A stretch of 48,684 bases of DNA. Origin: Oscillospiraceae bacterium. Lineage in GTDB: Bacteria; Bacillota; Clostridia; UBA1381. Numbering within the stretch: position 1 is the first letter of the stretch; every line of letters begins with the position of its first letter. The notes beneath the pieces were generated by a model, which searched no databases, was not told the origin of the DNA, and saw only the letters and a program-made list of their open reading frames with translations. Positions 37,535 to 46,234 of this stretch are shown one piece after another. The DNA lies in NCBI GenBank assembly GCA_022509025.1, contig JAFLUB010000020.1, positions 1-48,684 of the forward strand, written 5' to 3'. The translations under genes were made by a program, and so were the position numbers.

Positions 37535-37576
37535 ACACTTTAGAATGAAATGACGGTCATTATAGTGACTTTTTTA

Positions 37577-38797
37577 TTATTCCGTAACTTCCGGTGTTAC
37601 AGCTAAATCAATAGAAATTATATTTGCTGTGTCAGCTGTAACCTGTGCTTCAAGTATCTCTGTAAAATACTCAGTCGGTACATATGTTAAGTCATTTGTA
37701 ATTTCCGGCGCGAACTTTAATTCTACAGGAGCCATTCTACCCTTTACATAGCTGTTTTTACCTATCTGCAGGCTGTAGATACCGCCGCCAATCATAACAG
37801 CCTTAAGTTCACCGTCCCAGTCAACTGTAAGACCAAGAGTTTCAGTTATTTCACGAAGCGGAACCATAACTGTATCGCCCTTTGCGTATACATTAGTTAT
37901 AACCTTGTCACCGACTTTAACCTCTGTTACTAAACCAAAGAAATCAACGCGTTCATCAGGTTCTAAACCGGGCTCATCCACATCTGTTACTATAGTCGTA
38001 GCAGCGTCGATATTAGCAAGAGCTATTTCGTTTTCGCCGAGAACAACTACCTTCACAGGTGTTGTCTGAGCAGGAATGCTTCTTGTTGTATCTGAAAAGA
38101 ATACTATTAAGTCTTTTCTGTTAAGGTCATCAGCGCTTACCGCTTTACCCTCTTTATCAACTACTACTGTTGTTTCGTCAATATTAAGAGCAAGTGTGTT
38201 TGCCACATTTACGAGCATATCATCATTCTTAAGATATGTATCAACATCAGAAAGTACCAATGAATCAATTTCATCATCACGAATCATTATAACATCAGCC
38301 TGATACTGCGGTGGGAATATCATTAAAGCCGGCGCATAAGCATTTGTATAAACTGTTAAGTTATCTCCTACCTTAACATCACTTACAGCTTTCTTTTCGC
38401 CTGTAGCATAACTATAAACAAGAGTTTCCTCATTAACCGTATAGTTTACAACATTCTCTTGCATAGGCGCAAATATTAATCCGTTTTCTAATTCTGTTCC
38501 TTCCTGTGCAGCATCTACGTTACCAACCATTAACATTCCGTTAAGTGTGGTTGAAATCATATTATCGTTGATTTCAGTAACTGTTACATCCTTTGAAATA
38601 TAGCTTGAAGGAATTAATGTCGGTACTTCATCAATCGGAGTTAAATCCGGATTTGATATAAGCATTATATCTCCCTGTACCTCATTTATTGTTCCGTCAA
38701 GAATTTCGTCTGTGTTGATTTCATCAGCAAGCACAGCAGCCGATGTGGCAAGCATTGCTGAAACTGTCATTAAAGCAATTAATTTTTTCATTTTCAT
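37577..38797 (-). CDS. secreted copper-amine-oxidase-type stalk-domain protein
   Basis: The 406-aa product has a signal peptide (KKLIALMTVSAMLATSAAVLA). A central region of about 230 residues with repeated beta-strand segments (NLTVYTNAYAP, DLIVFFSDTTRS) resembles OB-like or DUF-type repeats I cannot name. A C-terminal copper amine oxidase-like stalk domain follows (MVPLREITETLGLTVDWDGE, TYVPTEYFTEIL). The protein is probably cell-surface or secreted. GGGAG precedes the ATG. It has its own terminator and is monocistronic. Confidence 0.75.
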   Translation of the reverse strand: MKMKKLIALMTVSAMLATSAAVLADEINTDEILDGTINEVQGDIMLISNPDLTPIDEVPTLIPSSYISKDVTVTEINDNMISTTLNGMLMVGNVDAAQEGTELENGLIFAPMQENVVNYTVNEETLVYSYATGEKKAVSDVKVGDNLTVYTNAYAPALMIFPPQYQADVIMIRDDEIDSLVLSDVDTYLKNDDMLVNVANTLALNIDETTVVVDKEGKAVSADDLNRKDLIVFFSDTTRSIPAQTTPVKVVVLGENEIALANIDAATTIVTDVDEPGLEPDERVDFFGLVTEVKVGDKVITNVYAKGDTVMVPLREITETLGLTVDWDGELKAVMIGGGIYSLQIGKNSYVKGRMAPVELKFAPEITNDLTYVPTEYFTEILEAQVTADTANIISIDLAVTPEVTE

Positions 38798-38969
38798 TCT
38801 TCTCCCTTTTATTTTTTCCTATTTTTTGCGGTAATTACCTTTGCATAATATTAGACGATATAAAGTTACTTTTTGTTCCAAAAAATTATAAAATTTTAAA
38901 AACATACTCATAAAATATAAAATAATGACCATACTAACTTTGTATCAAAACAATATTAGGAGGAAAAAA

Positions 38970-39341
38970 ATGAAAGGAATAAAATTAATTTTATTATCAG
39001 TTGTTATTACCGCAATGCTTACATCATGCGGAACAAATAACGCAAAAAATACAAAAACTTCACCTGCTCCACGCGCGACAAGTTCTTCAAATGTGAGTGA
39101 CACAAATAACGGAACTATTGAGGACGATTCAAAGAACACGGGAAACAGCATGAGAGATGATGCCGGAAATGCTGTAAAAGATGCCGGTGATATGGCAAAA
39201 GACGCCGGCGATGCTGTCGGTGACATTGCAAGAGATACAGGTGACGTTGCAGGCGATATTGTTGATGGCGCAGGCAATGTTGTAGAAGACGCCGGCGATG
39301 CTGTCGGCGACGCTGTAGAAGGTTCAAACAAAGGTAACTAA
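38970..39341 (+). CDS. small lipoprotein with amphipathic Asp/Gly/Ala repeats
   Basis: The 123-aa product has lipobox AMLTSC. After a Thr/Ser/Asn-rich linker, about the last 65 residues are a degenerate 7-11-residue repeat of the type DAGDAVGD / DAGNAVKD / DTGDVAGD. Such repeats suggest an amphipathic helix resembling LEA/apolipoprotein-type stress proteins, or a cell-wall spacer. The family is not recognised. AGGAGG lies 7 nt before ATG 38,970. A longer open frame upstream is not preferred. Confidence 0.7.
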   Translation: MKGIKLILLSVVITAMLTSCGTNNAKNTKTSPAPRATSSSNVSDTNNGTIEDDSKNTGNSMRDDAGNAVKDAGDMAKDAGDAVGDIARDTGDVAGDIVDGAGNVVEDAGDAVGDAVEGSNKGN

Positions 39342-39357
39342 TAAACTCACTCTAACC

Positions 39358-39389
39358 AAAAACGGCTGTTCAAAATGCAGCCGTTTTTT
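39358..39389. terminator. bidirectional intrinsic terminator
   Basis: The stem AAAACGGCTG / CAGCCGTTTT has a 9-nt loop, with T-run on the plus strand and A-run before it. It separates the small lipoprotein gene from the two convergent micro-genes. Confidence 0.85.
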
Positions 39390-39512
39390 CTATCCTAATT
39401 TTCTTATTGTGTTTATACAATTATCACATATAAATTTCATATGATAGAATGAATTTAGATTTTCCTTTATCCCGCATAAAGCGCATCTGTTTGTTATGCG
39501 GGTTATTGTCAT
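39390..39512 (-). CDS. 40-aa putative zinc-ribbon micro-protein
   Basis: The ATG frame of 40 codons encodes a protein with two CxxC knuckles, RCALCGIKE and KFICDNCINT, about 17 residues apart. This is the spacing of a treble-clef or zinc-ribbon micro-domain. It ends in the stop codon abutting the terminator and starts 9 nt after the preceding micro-gene, suggesting coupling. Its own Shine-Dalgarno is weak. Family unknown; the regular Cys pattern makes it more than chance. Confidence 0.6.
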   Translation of the reverse strand: MTITRITNRCALCGIKENLNSFYHMKFICDNCINTIRKLG

Positions 39513-39521
39513 TTTATCATT

Positions 39522-39629
39522 CTATATCTCAACTTCCGCGGTTTCATCTCTCAGAAAATCATCTAATTCTTCAAAAAATTCCTCTGAAATACCGCTGTCT
39601 TCATTATACCATACAATCATTTGCTTCAT
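39522..39629 (-). CDS. 35-aa acidic micro-protein
   Basis: The ATG frame of 35 codons has GAAAGGG 7-8 nt upstream. The product starts KQMIVWYNEDSG and has an acidic amphipathic helix EEFFEELDDFLRD. The good ribosome-binding site, shared direction and 9-nt gap to the zinc-ribbon micro-gene support a real two-gene operon. A link to sporulation or regulation would be a guess. Confidence 0.5.
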   Translation of the reverse strand: MKQMIVWYNEDSGISEEFFEELDDFLRDETAEVEI

Positions 39630-39714
39630 TATTTTTCCCTTTCTTTTACATTAAAAAATGCGCAGCCTCTTTTAAGACTACGCACTAAAAACGCAGCCTT
39701 GATTTTGAAATTTC

Positions 39715-39844
39715 TGCTACAAAATTTACATTATTCTTGCATAAATAACAACACGAATAAAAATCAAAGCTTACGCTTTTAACAAGCGATACTGTGATGT
39801 TATTTAATGCAATAATATAAATATTTTAATGTAATTTTGTAGCA
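39715..39844. repeat. 130-bp inverted-repeat element upstream of aroF
   Basis: TGCTACAAAATTTACATTA at the left and AATGTAATTTTGTAGCA at the right are terminal inverted repeats. The symmetry continues inward imperfectly through TTGCATAAATAACA and TGTTATTTAATGCAA. The core is about 45 bp without coding potential. It looks like a MITE-type insertion; only one copy is seen here. Confidence 0.65.
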
Positions 39845-39889
39845 CCCTTATCATATCATTTTTTATTTATTTCGTCAAGAAAACAATCC

Positions 39890-39918
39890 TTGCCAAAAAT
39901 ATATTTTTTTGTTATACT
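39890..39918 (+). promoter_or_regulatory. sigma-A promoter of aroF-pheA
   Basis: TTGCCA, a 17-nt spacer, then TATACT, about 40 nt before the aroF start. Confidence 0.65.
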
Positions 39919-39959
39919 ATATATTGTAGAAATTTTATTAAAAAGGAAAGTGAATAACA

Positions 39960-40979
39960 ATGATTATTATAATGAGGGACTCGGCTTCCGCAAAGGAAAT
40001 TGACAGCGTTGAAAAATTACTTGCTGAATTCGGTTTTCAGACTCACCCCATTTACGGTGAAACAAAAACAGTAATAGGCGCTATAGGCGATAAACGTCTT
40101 TTGAGTATGAACCAGATACTCACAATGGACGGAGTTGAAAATGTTGTTCCTATCATGAAGCCTTATAAGCTCGCTTCAAAGGAACTGCAAAAAGAACAGT
40201 CCGTGATAGACATAGGCCATGGTGTTACGGTAGGCGGTAAAAAGCTTGCCGTATTTGCCGGTCCGTGCGCTATTGAAAGCCAGGAGCAGTTTACAGCCGT
40301 AAGCAGAGCTGTACAGATGTCGGGCGCTAACATATTAAGAGGCGGAGCATTCAAGCCGCGTTCATCACCATATTCATTCCAGGGTCTTGAAGATGACGGT
40401 CTTAAGATAATGTACAACACAGGAAAAGAACTTAATATGCCGATATGCACCGAAGTTGTTGACACAAGAGATGTTGAACTTGTTGCAAAATACGCCGATG
40501 TTATACAAATAGGCGCAAGAAATATGCAGAACTTCAAGCTTCTTCGAGAAGTCGGAAAATGCACCAAGCCAATACTTTTAAAGCGCGGACTTGCATGCAC
40601 AATAGAAGAATGGTTGATGGCTGCTGAATATATAATGTCAGAGGGTAACGAGAATGTTATACTTTGCGAACGCGGTATAAGAACATATGAAACAGCTACG
40701 AGAAACACATTTGATTTAAGCGCTATTCCGGTTACAAAGGAACTTTCACATCTGCCGATTATAGCTGACCCGAGCCATGCGACAGGAACTTATAAATATG
40801 TTCCGGCAGTTGCAAAGGGAGCTATTGCCGCCGGCGCTGACGGTCTTATGGTTGAAGTTCATAACTGCCCGGAAAAGGCAGCGTCAGACGGAGCTCAGTC
40901 TCTTACTCCGGAAAATTTCGACAAGCTTATGAAGGAAATTGATCCTATAGCAAAAGCTGTAAATAAAGAACTACTATAA
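39960..40979 (+). CDS. aroF: 3-deoxy-7-phosphoheptulonate (DAHP) synthase, AroF type I-beta
   Basis: The 339-aa product has an N-terminal ferredoxin-like regulatory domain (about 1-75) that is common in type I-beta enzymes. The TIM barrel has FAGPCAIESQEQF, GGAFKPRSSPYSFQG, GARNMQNFKLL, CERGIRTYE and ADPSHATGT. It condenses phosphoenolpyruvate with erythrose-4-phosphate to open the shikimate pathway. It is followed after 16 nt by pheA. Feedback control through the N-terminal domain is expected from the family. Confidence 0.96.
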   Translation: MIIIMRDSASAKEIDSVEKLLAEFGFQTHPIYGETKTVIGAIGDKRLLSMNQILTMDGVENVVPIMKPYKLASKELQKEQSVIDIGHGVTVGGKKLAVFAGPCAIESQEQFTAVSRAVQMSGANILRGGAFKPRSSPYSFQGLEDDGLKIMYNTGKELNMPICTEVVDTRDVELVAKYADVIQIGARNMQNFKLLREVGKCTKPILLKRGLACTIEEWLMAAEYIMSEGNENVILCERGIRTYETATRNTFDLSAIPVTKELSHLPIIADPSHATGTYKYVPAVAKGAIAAGADGLMVEVHNCPEKAASDGAQSLTPENFDKLMKEIDPIAKAVNKELL

Positions 40980-40995
40980 TTAAGGACTAAAAATT

Positions 40996-41814
40996 ATGTT
41001 AGGTTATCTTGGTCCCAGCGGGACATTTTCACACCAGGCGGCTATGAACTGGTCTCAGGGAAAGGAAGAAATAAAAGAATTTTCAACTATCTATTCCTGT
41101 ATACTTGCCGTTCATAACGGACAGATAGACAGGGCGATAGTTCCTATAGAAAATTCTATTGACGGAAGCATAAACACAACTCTTGATGCTCTCGCATTTG
41201 ATGTTGACCTTTATATAACAGGTGAATATATACTTCATATAAGTGAAAATCTTATGGTTAAAAAGGGAACTAAAAAAGAGGATATCAAAATCATAACCTC
41301 TCACCCACAGCCCATAGGACAGTGCTCAAGACTGCTTTCACATGAATTTGCGGATACAAAAATAGAATTTGCAGAGAGTACAGCCGCCGCGGCAAAACGC
41401 ACAGCAGCGTCTGACGGCTCTATTGCATGTATCGGCTCACCTAACAGCGCGGAATTATACGGTCTTGATATTCTCTATGCGGACTGTGGTGATGATATTA
41501 ATAATTCAACGCGGTTTGTTATTATAGAAAAAAATCCGAATACAACCGTAACTGAACATGACAAATCTTCAATTGTATTCGCGCTCGATAACAAGTCCGG
41601 AAGTCTCTACAGCGCGATTGAACTTCTCGCAAAAGAAAAAATAAATATGACAAAAATTGAGTCGCGTCCAATGAAGGACAAGCTTGGAAAATATGTTTTC
41701 TTTATAGATATAGACGGTAATATCGATGATGCAACAATCTATTTTGCACTCGATAAAGTACGGCAGAACACACCGTTCTATAAATTCCTCGGTTCATACA
41801 AATTTGCAGACTAA
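40996..41814 (+). CDS. pheA: prephenate dehydratase
   Basis: The 272-aa product has N-terminal YLGPSGTFSHQAA, a catalytic domain with PIENSIDGSINTTLDAL and STAAAAKRTA, TRFVII, and a C-terminal ACT domain with the phenylalanine-binding motif KIESRPMKDKLGKYVFFIDI. It converts prephenate to phenylpyruvate and is normally inhibited by phenylalanine. No chorismate mutase domain is fused. It is second in the aroF-pheA operon and is followed immediately by a terminator. Confidence 0.96.
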   Translation: MLGYLGPSGTFSHQAAMNWSQGKEEIKEFSTIYSCILAVHNGQIDRAIVPIENSIDGSINTTLDALAFDVDLYITGEYILHISENLMVKKGTKKEDIKIITSHPQPIGQCSRLLSHEFADTKIEFAESTAAAAKRTAASDGSIACIGSPNSAELYGLDILYADCGDDINNSTRFVIIEKNPNTTVTEHDKSSIVFALDNKSGSLYSAIELLAKEKINMTKIESRPMKDKLGKYVFFIDIDGNIDDATIYFALDKVRQNTPFYKFLGSYKFAD

Positions 41815-41816
41815 AA

Positions 41817-41850
41817 AAATGATTAAAGGGCTATGTCCCTTTAATCATTT
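41817..41850. terminator. bidirectional intrinsic terminator pheA / dnaI-like
   Basis: The 14-bp stem AAATGATTAAAGGG / CCCTTTAATCATTT has a 6-nt loop and T-runs on both strands. It overlaps the end of the convergent dnaI-like gene. Confidence 0.85.
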
Positions 41851-42821
41851 TTTTTAAATTTCAGTATTCTTATATCCTCGCCGAAAAATTTATACATCAT
41901 AAAATTCTCATACAATCTCGAAGTAAAACGCATACTATACATTTTTGTTATTTCACTTATCTGAAGGTTGGTATTTATAATAATCTTTTTATTTGCGGCA
42001 ATTCTCTCATTTACAAAATCAAAGAGAAAAGATACATTATTTTTAGGTTCCGTTCCCAAATCGTCAATTATAAGTAAATCCGCATTATAAATATTATCAA
42101 TAACAGAACTGTCTTTATTTCTTCCGAATTTATAATCTTCATAAATTGAAAACAGCTTCGTGGCTCTAAGATATATAACAGTTTTACCACTGTCCATAAC
42201 AGCTTTTGCAATCGCTCCCGAGAGGAATGTTTTTCCTAAACCTGTCGGACCATAGAACACTATACCTTTTGTTTCATTATCAAAATTTTCACAGAACCTT
42301 TTTGCATTATTATAAATCTTAACCATATTATCATAAGGAGATATCAGATTATCATCTTTTTCCTTTGAATAATAATCAAATGAAAATGTATCAAAATTCT
42401 GTGTTTTTATTATCTCTGCCATATTAGACATTGAATATGCTTCATTAATAAGCTTCTGCATGAAGCATTTACATTTTCTGCCGTTTTCATCATAACCAGT
42501 ATCATTACATATTTTACACTGATACTCATATTTATCATAATCCAAAGGAATATTATTTTTAATTAATATTTTCTTTTTTTCGGCATTCAATCTTTCTAAA
42601 TTTTCTTTAAAATCTCTGTTATATTCGTCCTTCTTTTCAGGATTTTTAAGAATATTATTCATATTATCTAAACCGCGCCTGCTAATTTCTTTATCTATTT
42701 CAGAAATCCGCGGAAAATTTTTATTGATTTCTTCAATACGCACTCTTCTTTTATCAGCCGCATTCTGACGCAATTTTTCATATTCATCCATAATCTTATT
42801 TAAAATAATTTCATCAGCCAT
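41841..42821 (-). CDS. DnaC/DnaI-like helicase-loader ATPase
   Basis: The 326-aa product has an N-terminal coiled region (about 5-85), a four-Cys zinc-binding knuckle (CKICNDTG, RKCKCF) and an AAA+ domain with Walker A GPTGLGKTFLSGAIA and Walker B LLIIDDLGTEPKN. This architecture matches DnaI-type loaders of the replicative helicase, and the dnaD-like gene at 33.5 kb would be its partner. The start overlaps the hemZ stop by 8 bp, with GAGGTGA before it. An in-frame GTG three codons upstream is possible. Confidence 0.88.
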   Translation of the reverse strand: MADEIILNKIMDEYEKLRQNAADKRRVRIEEINKNFPRISEIDKEISRRGLDNMNNILKNPEKKDEYNRDFKENLERLNAEKKKILIKNNIPLDYDKYEYQCKICNDTGYDENGRKCKCFMQKLINEAYSMSNMAEIIKTQNFDTFSFDYYSKEKDDNLISPYDNMVKIYNNAKRFCENFDNETKGIVFYGPTGLGKTFLSGAIAKAVMDSGKTVIYLRATKLFSIYEDYKFGRNKDSSVIDNIYNADLLIIDDLGTEPKNNVSFLFDFVNERIAANKKIIINTNLQISEITKMYSMRFTSRLYENFMMYKFFGEDIRILKFKKND

Positions 42822-44265
42822 TTTTTTCACCTCTGATTATTTCAATAATTTCATCTTTCTTTTCAAGAATTTCATCAAATCGTTTTATATATTCAAGAGG
42901 ATCCTTAAAATTAAAAATCCTCTCTATCCTGTCACCCATTACAAGTTTGGTGCTTCCCCCTCCGCCGAGTGCAATAATTGTTTGTTTTTCCTCCATTATG
43001 TTTATATTATAAGTGCTCATAAAGCCGTCTCTTGAGTAACCTACATTTTCAAGGTTTCCGGAAATATTTTTTTGACGATACATATAATATGGCTTTCTTT
43101 CCGTTTCACTCATTCTTTTTTGTGTATATGACAGCATTTCATTCATATATTTTGCCTGAGTAAGCTCTGTATCTGTAAACCTCAGAGATGCGGCGCGTTT
43201 TACTGCCATTGAATGAACAGTTATATTTTCCGGATCAAGTTTTATTACCTCATCAAGACTATACTTGAACATATCCACTGTTTCATCAGGAAGCCCGGCA
43301 ATTAAATCCATATTTATATTATCAAATCCTGCTTTTCTTGCCATATCAAAACATTCTTTTACCATATCTGAAGTATGTTTTCTTCCGACTTTTTTCAATG
43401 TTTCATCATTCATTGTCTGAGGATTTATACTTATTCTGTTTACTCCGCCTTTTTTAGCGGCTATAAGTTTTTCCTCTGTAATTGTATCAGGCCGTCCGGC
43501 TTCAAGAGTAAATTCCTTTATTTTTTCAAAATCAAAATTATTTTTTAGTTTATCAAAAATAGAAGTAAGATGTTCGGGAGAAAGTGTTGTCGGCGTTCCT
43601 CCGCCTATATATATGTTTTCTACATAAGACCCCGTTTTTTCTATTATTTCCGCTGTTTTATCAATTTCAAGAAGCAGCTTTTCTACAAATCTATCCATAT
43701 ATTTTCCGCTGACTCTTATATCAGTTGAAACAAACGAACAATAAAGACAGCGCGTAGGACAAAACGGAATTCCTATATATATACTTACACTGTTTTTTCC
43801 TATATCGCTAAGCAGTTTTATTTCATTTTTAGCAACATCCATAGCAAGTTCTATTTTATCATCAGATACCTCATATATATCCTTTAATATTTCAATAATT
43901 TCACTATCTGTATTACCCTCTTCCATAAGAGAACGCACAATCTTTGCCGGACGTATTCCGCACATTACTCCCCACGGTAGATTTATATTTTTTATTTTTT
44001 TTGCAGCATGACAAAACGACTTCGTACATGAAGCCGTAAATATTTTTTTTATAAGCTGATTTGTCTTATTTTCAGTGTCAAAATCATAATAATAATCATC
44101 AAAATATGTATCTGTTCCATATATTATTTCTGTATATACATTTATCTTTTTTTCTTTATATTCAAAATTTGAATATACAATAACTTCTTCATTTTCATTG
44201 AAAAAAAGCTTATAAAAAAGCTTCATTTCATAATCACATTCATAACCGTTCTGAACAATTAACAT
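42814..44265 (-). CDS. hemZ: oxygen-independent coproporphyrinogen III oxidase-like radical SAM protein HemZ
   Basis: The 483-aa product has the radical SAM motif CPTRCLYCSF preceded by SVSIYIGIPF, then IYIGGGTPTTLS and MDLIAGLPDET, and a HemZ-specific N-terminal extension of about 160 residues including WGVMCGIRPAK. HemZ-type proteins are annotated as coproporphyrinogen dehydrogenases, but no other heme genes are in the window, so a different substrate is possible. AAAGGA precedes the ATG. It is coupled to the dnaI-like gene by an 8-bp overlap and lies 19 nt after the MBL gene. Confidence 0.92.
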   Translation of the reverse strand: MLIVQNGYECDYEMKLFYKLFFNENEEVIVYSNFEYKEKKINVYTEIIYGTDTYFDDYYYDFDTENKTNQLIKKIFTASCTKSFCHAAKKIKNINLPWGVMCGIRPAKIVRSLMEEGNTDSEIIEILKDIYEVSDDKIELAMDVAKNEIKLLSDIGKNSVSIYIGIPFCPTRCLYCSFVSTDIRVSGKYMDRFVEKLLLEIDKTAEIIEKTGSYVENIYIGGGTPTTLSPEHLTSIFDKLKNNFDFEKIKEFTLEAGRPDTITEEKLIAAKKGGVNRISINPQTMNDETLKKVGRKHTSDMVKECFDMARKAGFDNINMDLIAGLPDETVDMFKYSLDEVIKLDPENITVHSMAVKRAASLRFTDTELTQAKYMNEMLSYTQKRMSETERKPYYMYRQKNISGNLENVGYSRDGFMSTYNINIMEEKQTIIALGGGGSTKLVMGDRIERIFNFKDPLEYIKRFDEILEKKDEIIEIIRGEKNG

Positions 44266-44284
44266 ATTTTTTTCCTTTTATATT

Positions 44285-44914
44285 TTATCCTTTTACAAAC
44301 ATATTGAATTTCTTTTCATAACCTATTGAAGTTTGTCCTCCATGACCCGGAAATACTTCTATCTCATCATTCAAATTATATAATTTATTTTCTATTGAAT
44401 TTATAAGTTCTCTACCGTTTCCTGTAGGTAAATCACTTCTTCCTATACTTCTTAAAAATAAAGTATCTCCTGAAAAAAGCTTTTCATTATTAAAAAGATA
44501 ACAAACTCCTCCATTTGTATGACCGGGAGTATAAATACATTTTATATTTATCCCATCCATATTAAATTCTTCGCCGTCTTTCAGTATTATATCGCTTTTC
44601 TTTGCTGAAAGAGCATAGCCAAGACCTGTAACAGAATGATTTATATCAGGATTTCCTATATTAACACTACAATTATCACCGCTTACAAGAAGAGCGTTTG
44701 TTTTTTCTCTGAGTTGTTCCATATACGCTATATGATCATAGTGGCAATGAGTTATAAAAATATATTTTATATTTATATCATCATCAACCGCCGATTTTAA
44801 AATTCCTTCATCCTTATAACCCGGATCAATCACAATACCGTTTTTAGTATTTTCATCATAAATAATATAAGTATTTTCATCGTTATAAAAATTATTTAAT
44901 GTTTTTATTTTCAT
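44285..44914 (-). CDS. MBL-fold metallo-hydrolase (glyoxalase II-like)
   Basis: The 209-aa product has the metallo-beta-lactamase motif THCHYDH, further ligands in TPGHTNGG and SGDTLF, and final PGHGG, all typical of the YcbL/glyoxalase II-like group of thiol-ester hydrolases. ATG 44,914 has GGTGA 6 nt upstream. It is first in an MBL-hemZ-dnaI-like operon. Physiological substrate unknown. Confidence 0.9.
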   Translation of the reverse strand: MKIKTLNNFYNDENTYIIYDENTKNGIVIDPGYKDEGILKSAVDDDINIKYIFITHCHYDHIAYMEQLREKTNALLVSGDNCSVNIGNPDINHSVTGLGYALSAKKSDIILKDGEEFNMDGINIKCIYTPGHTNGGVCYLFNNEKLFSGDTLFLRSIGRSDLPTGNGRELINSIENKLYNLNDEIEVFPGHGGQTSIGYEKKFNMFVKG

Positions 44915-45007
44915 AATTTTCACCATTTTTACATTATTAAATAATTACAAATTATAATGTTGAAAAGGCTGATTGCAAATTTCATTTGCTACTCGCCCAT
45001 GCAACAA

Positions 45008-45099
45008 AGGAATCAAGCAGATTGCCCTTTTGAGGAACGCTGACGTATGTTTATACTTCAAGTTCCGATAAAGGGTGATATGCGCCGCTTATTTTTCAC
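45008..45099 (+). repeat. hairpin repeat element, copy 2 (after dnaN)
   Basis: This shares AAGCAGATTGCCCTTTTGAG, then GAACG, GACGTAT and TATACTTCAAGT, with the element at 20,364-20,460. This copy folds more fully: CCCTTT / AAAGGG, GGAAC / GTTCC and GTAT / ATAC nest into one long hairpin closed by AAGC / GCTT. It ends 1 nt before the dnaN stop codon and may serve as its 3' structure, although no T-run follows. The rest of 44,915-45,007 holds one GCAAAT / ATTTGC hairpin. Confidence 0.7.
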
Positions 45100-45100
45100 A

Positions 45101-46234
45101 TTAATTATACAATCTGACAGGAAGTATCATATATACAAAAGAATCATCTTCTTTTGCGCTTCTTATAAAACATCCGCTGGTCGGCGCGGAAAATTCCATC
45201 TTCACTTTATCCTCATCACAGGCTGAAAGAGCATCAAGCATAAATCTGCAATTAAATCCTATAATAATTTCTCCGCCTTCAAGTTCAACAGGAACAGTAT
45301 CATTAACTTGTCCTTTACCTGTTATACAAGAAACATCTATTTTATTATAAGCTATATTAAATCTTACAGGAATTTTATTTTCTGACTTTGCAGAAATATC
45401 ATCATTTATTAAAAGAAGAGCTCTCTCAAGACTATCTACTATATATCTTTTTTCAGCAATTACACTTAATGTATTAACAGCTGATATTATTGCCTCATAT
45501 TTAAGAAACTCACCGTCAAGAAGTCTTGAATAAACCTGATAGTTACCAAAATCCATTAAAACTGTTCTGTCAGAAACTATAATATCAACTTTATCATCTT
45601 CATCCTTTAATATTTTTAAAAGTTCGCGAAGAGTCATTCCGGGAACAACAAATTTATTATTTTCTATATTATCTTTTATTTCTTCTTTAACTACAGCAAG
45701 TCTATGACCATCAGAAGCAACTACATTAAGATAGTTATTTTTTATTTCAAAAAGAGCTCCTGTAAGAACAGGTTTTTTTCCTTCATTCAAAGCAACAAAC
45801 GATATTGTTTTTCTTATTAATTTTTTAAGACTTGTTTCTGAAACTGAGAATCTGAATTTTTCATCAAGAACAGGAGCAGACGGAAATTCATCCGGAGAAA
45901 TTCCCTGTATATTAAATTCACTTGAACCGCTTTTTATTTTAGTTACATAATTAGAAGGATTAACACTTATAGTAACATCACCTTCAGGTAAACGTCTTAC
46001 TATTTCTCCAAACATCTTTGAAGCAAGAGCTATAGTTCCTCCTTCCGTAACAATACACTTTGTATTATATTCAATACATAAATCAATATTATTTCCTGTA
46101 AATACTACGTTTCCGTCACCATTTGCATCTATCTTAATACATTCAAGAACAGGAAGAGATGTTTTAGGAGAAATAGCTCTCTGAACTGTATTTATTATAT
46201 CTACAAGTTGAGGTTTACTGCAAGTTAATTTCAT
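45101..46234 (-). CDS. dnaN: DNA polymerase III beta sliding clamp
   Basis: The 377-aa product has standard DnaN features: KPQLVDIINTVQRAISPKTS at the N-terminus, NEGKKPVLTGALFEI, VVASDGHRLAVV and the closing SFVYMILPVRL. The dimeric ring tethers polymerase to DNA. ATG 46,234 gives the conserved KLTCSK start. An in-frame GTG nine codons upstream belongs to the repeated leader element also found before queC and ilvD. Downstream, recF and gyrB are not present; MBL-hemZ-dnaI-like follow instead. Confidence 0.96.
   Translation of the reverse strand: MKLTCSKPQLVDIINTVQRAISPKTSLPVLECIKIDANGDGNVVFTGNNIDLCIEYNTKCIVTEGGTIALASKMFGEIVRRLPEGDVTISVNPSNYVTKIKSGSSEFNIQGISPDEFPSAPVLDEKFRFSVSETSLKKLIRKTISFVALNEGKKPVLTGALFEIKNNYLNVVASDGHRLAVVKEEIKDNIENNKFVVPGMTLRELLKILKDEDDKVDIIVSDRTVLMDFGNYQVYSRLLDGEFLKYEAIISAVNTLSVIAEKRYIVDSLERALLLINDDISAKSENKIPVRFNIAYNKIDVSCITGKGQVNDTVPVELEGGEIIIGFNCRFMLDALSACDEDKVKMEFSAPTSGCFIRSAKEDDSFVYMILPVRLYN

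Noticed and set aside
39449-39688. Plus-strand 79-aa frame
   Set aside because: It is antisense to the two micro-genes, lacks a Shine-Dalgarno and has shadow-type composition (Leu/Ser/Phe-rich).
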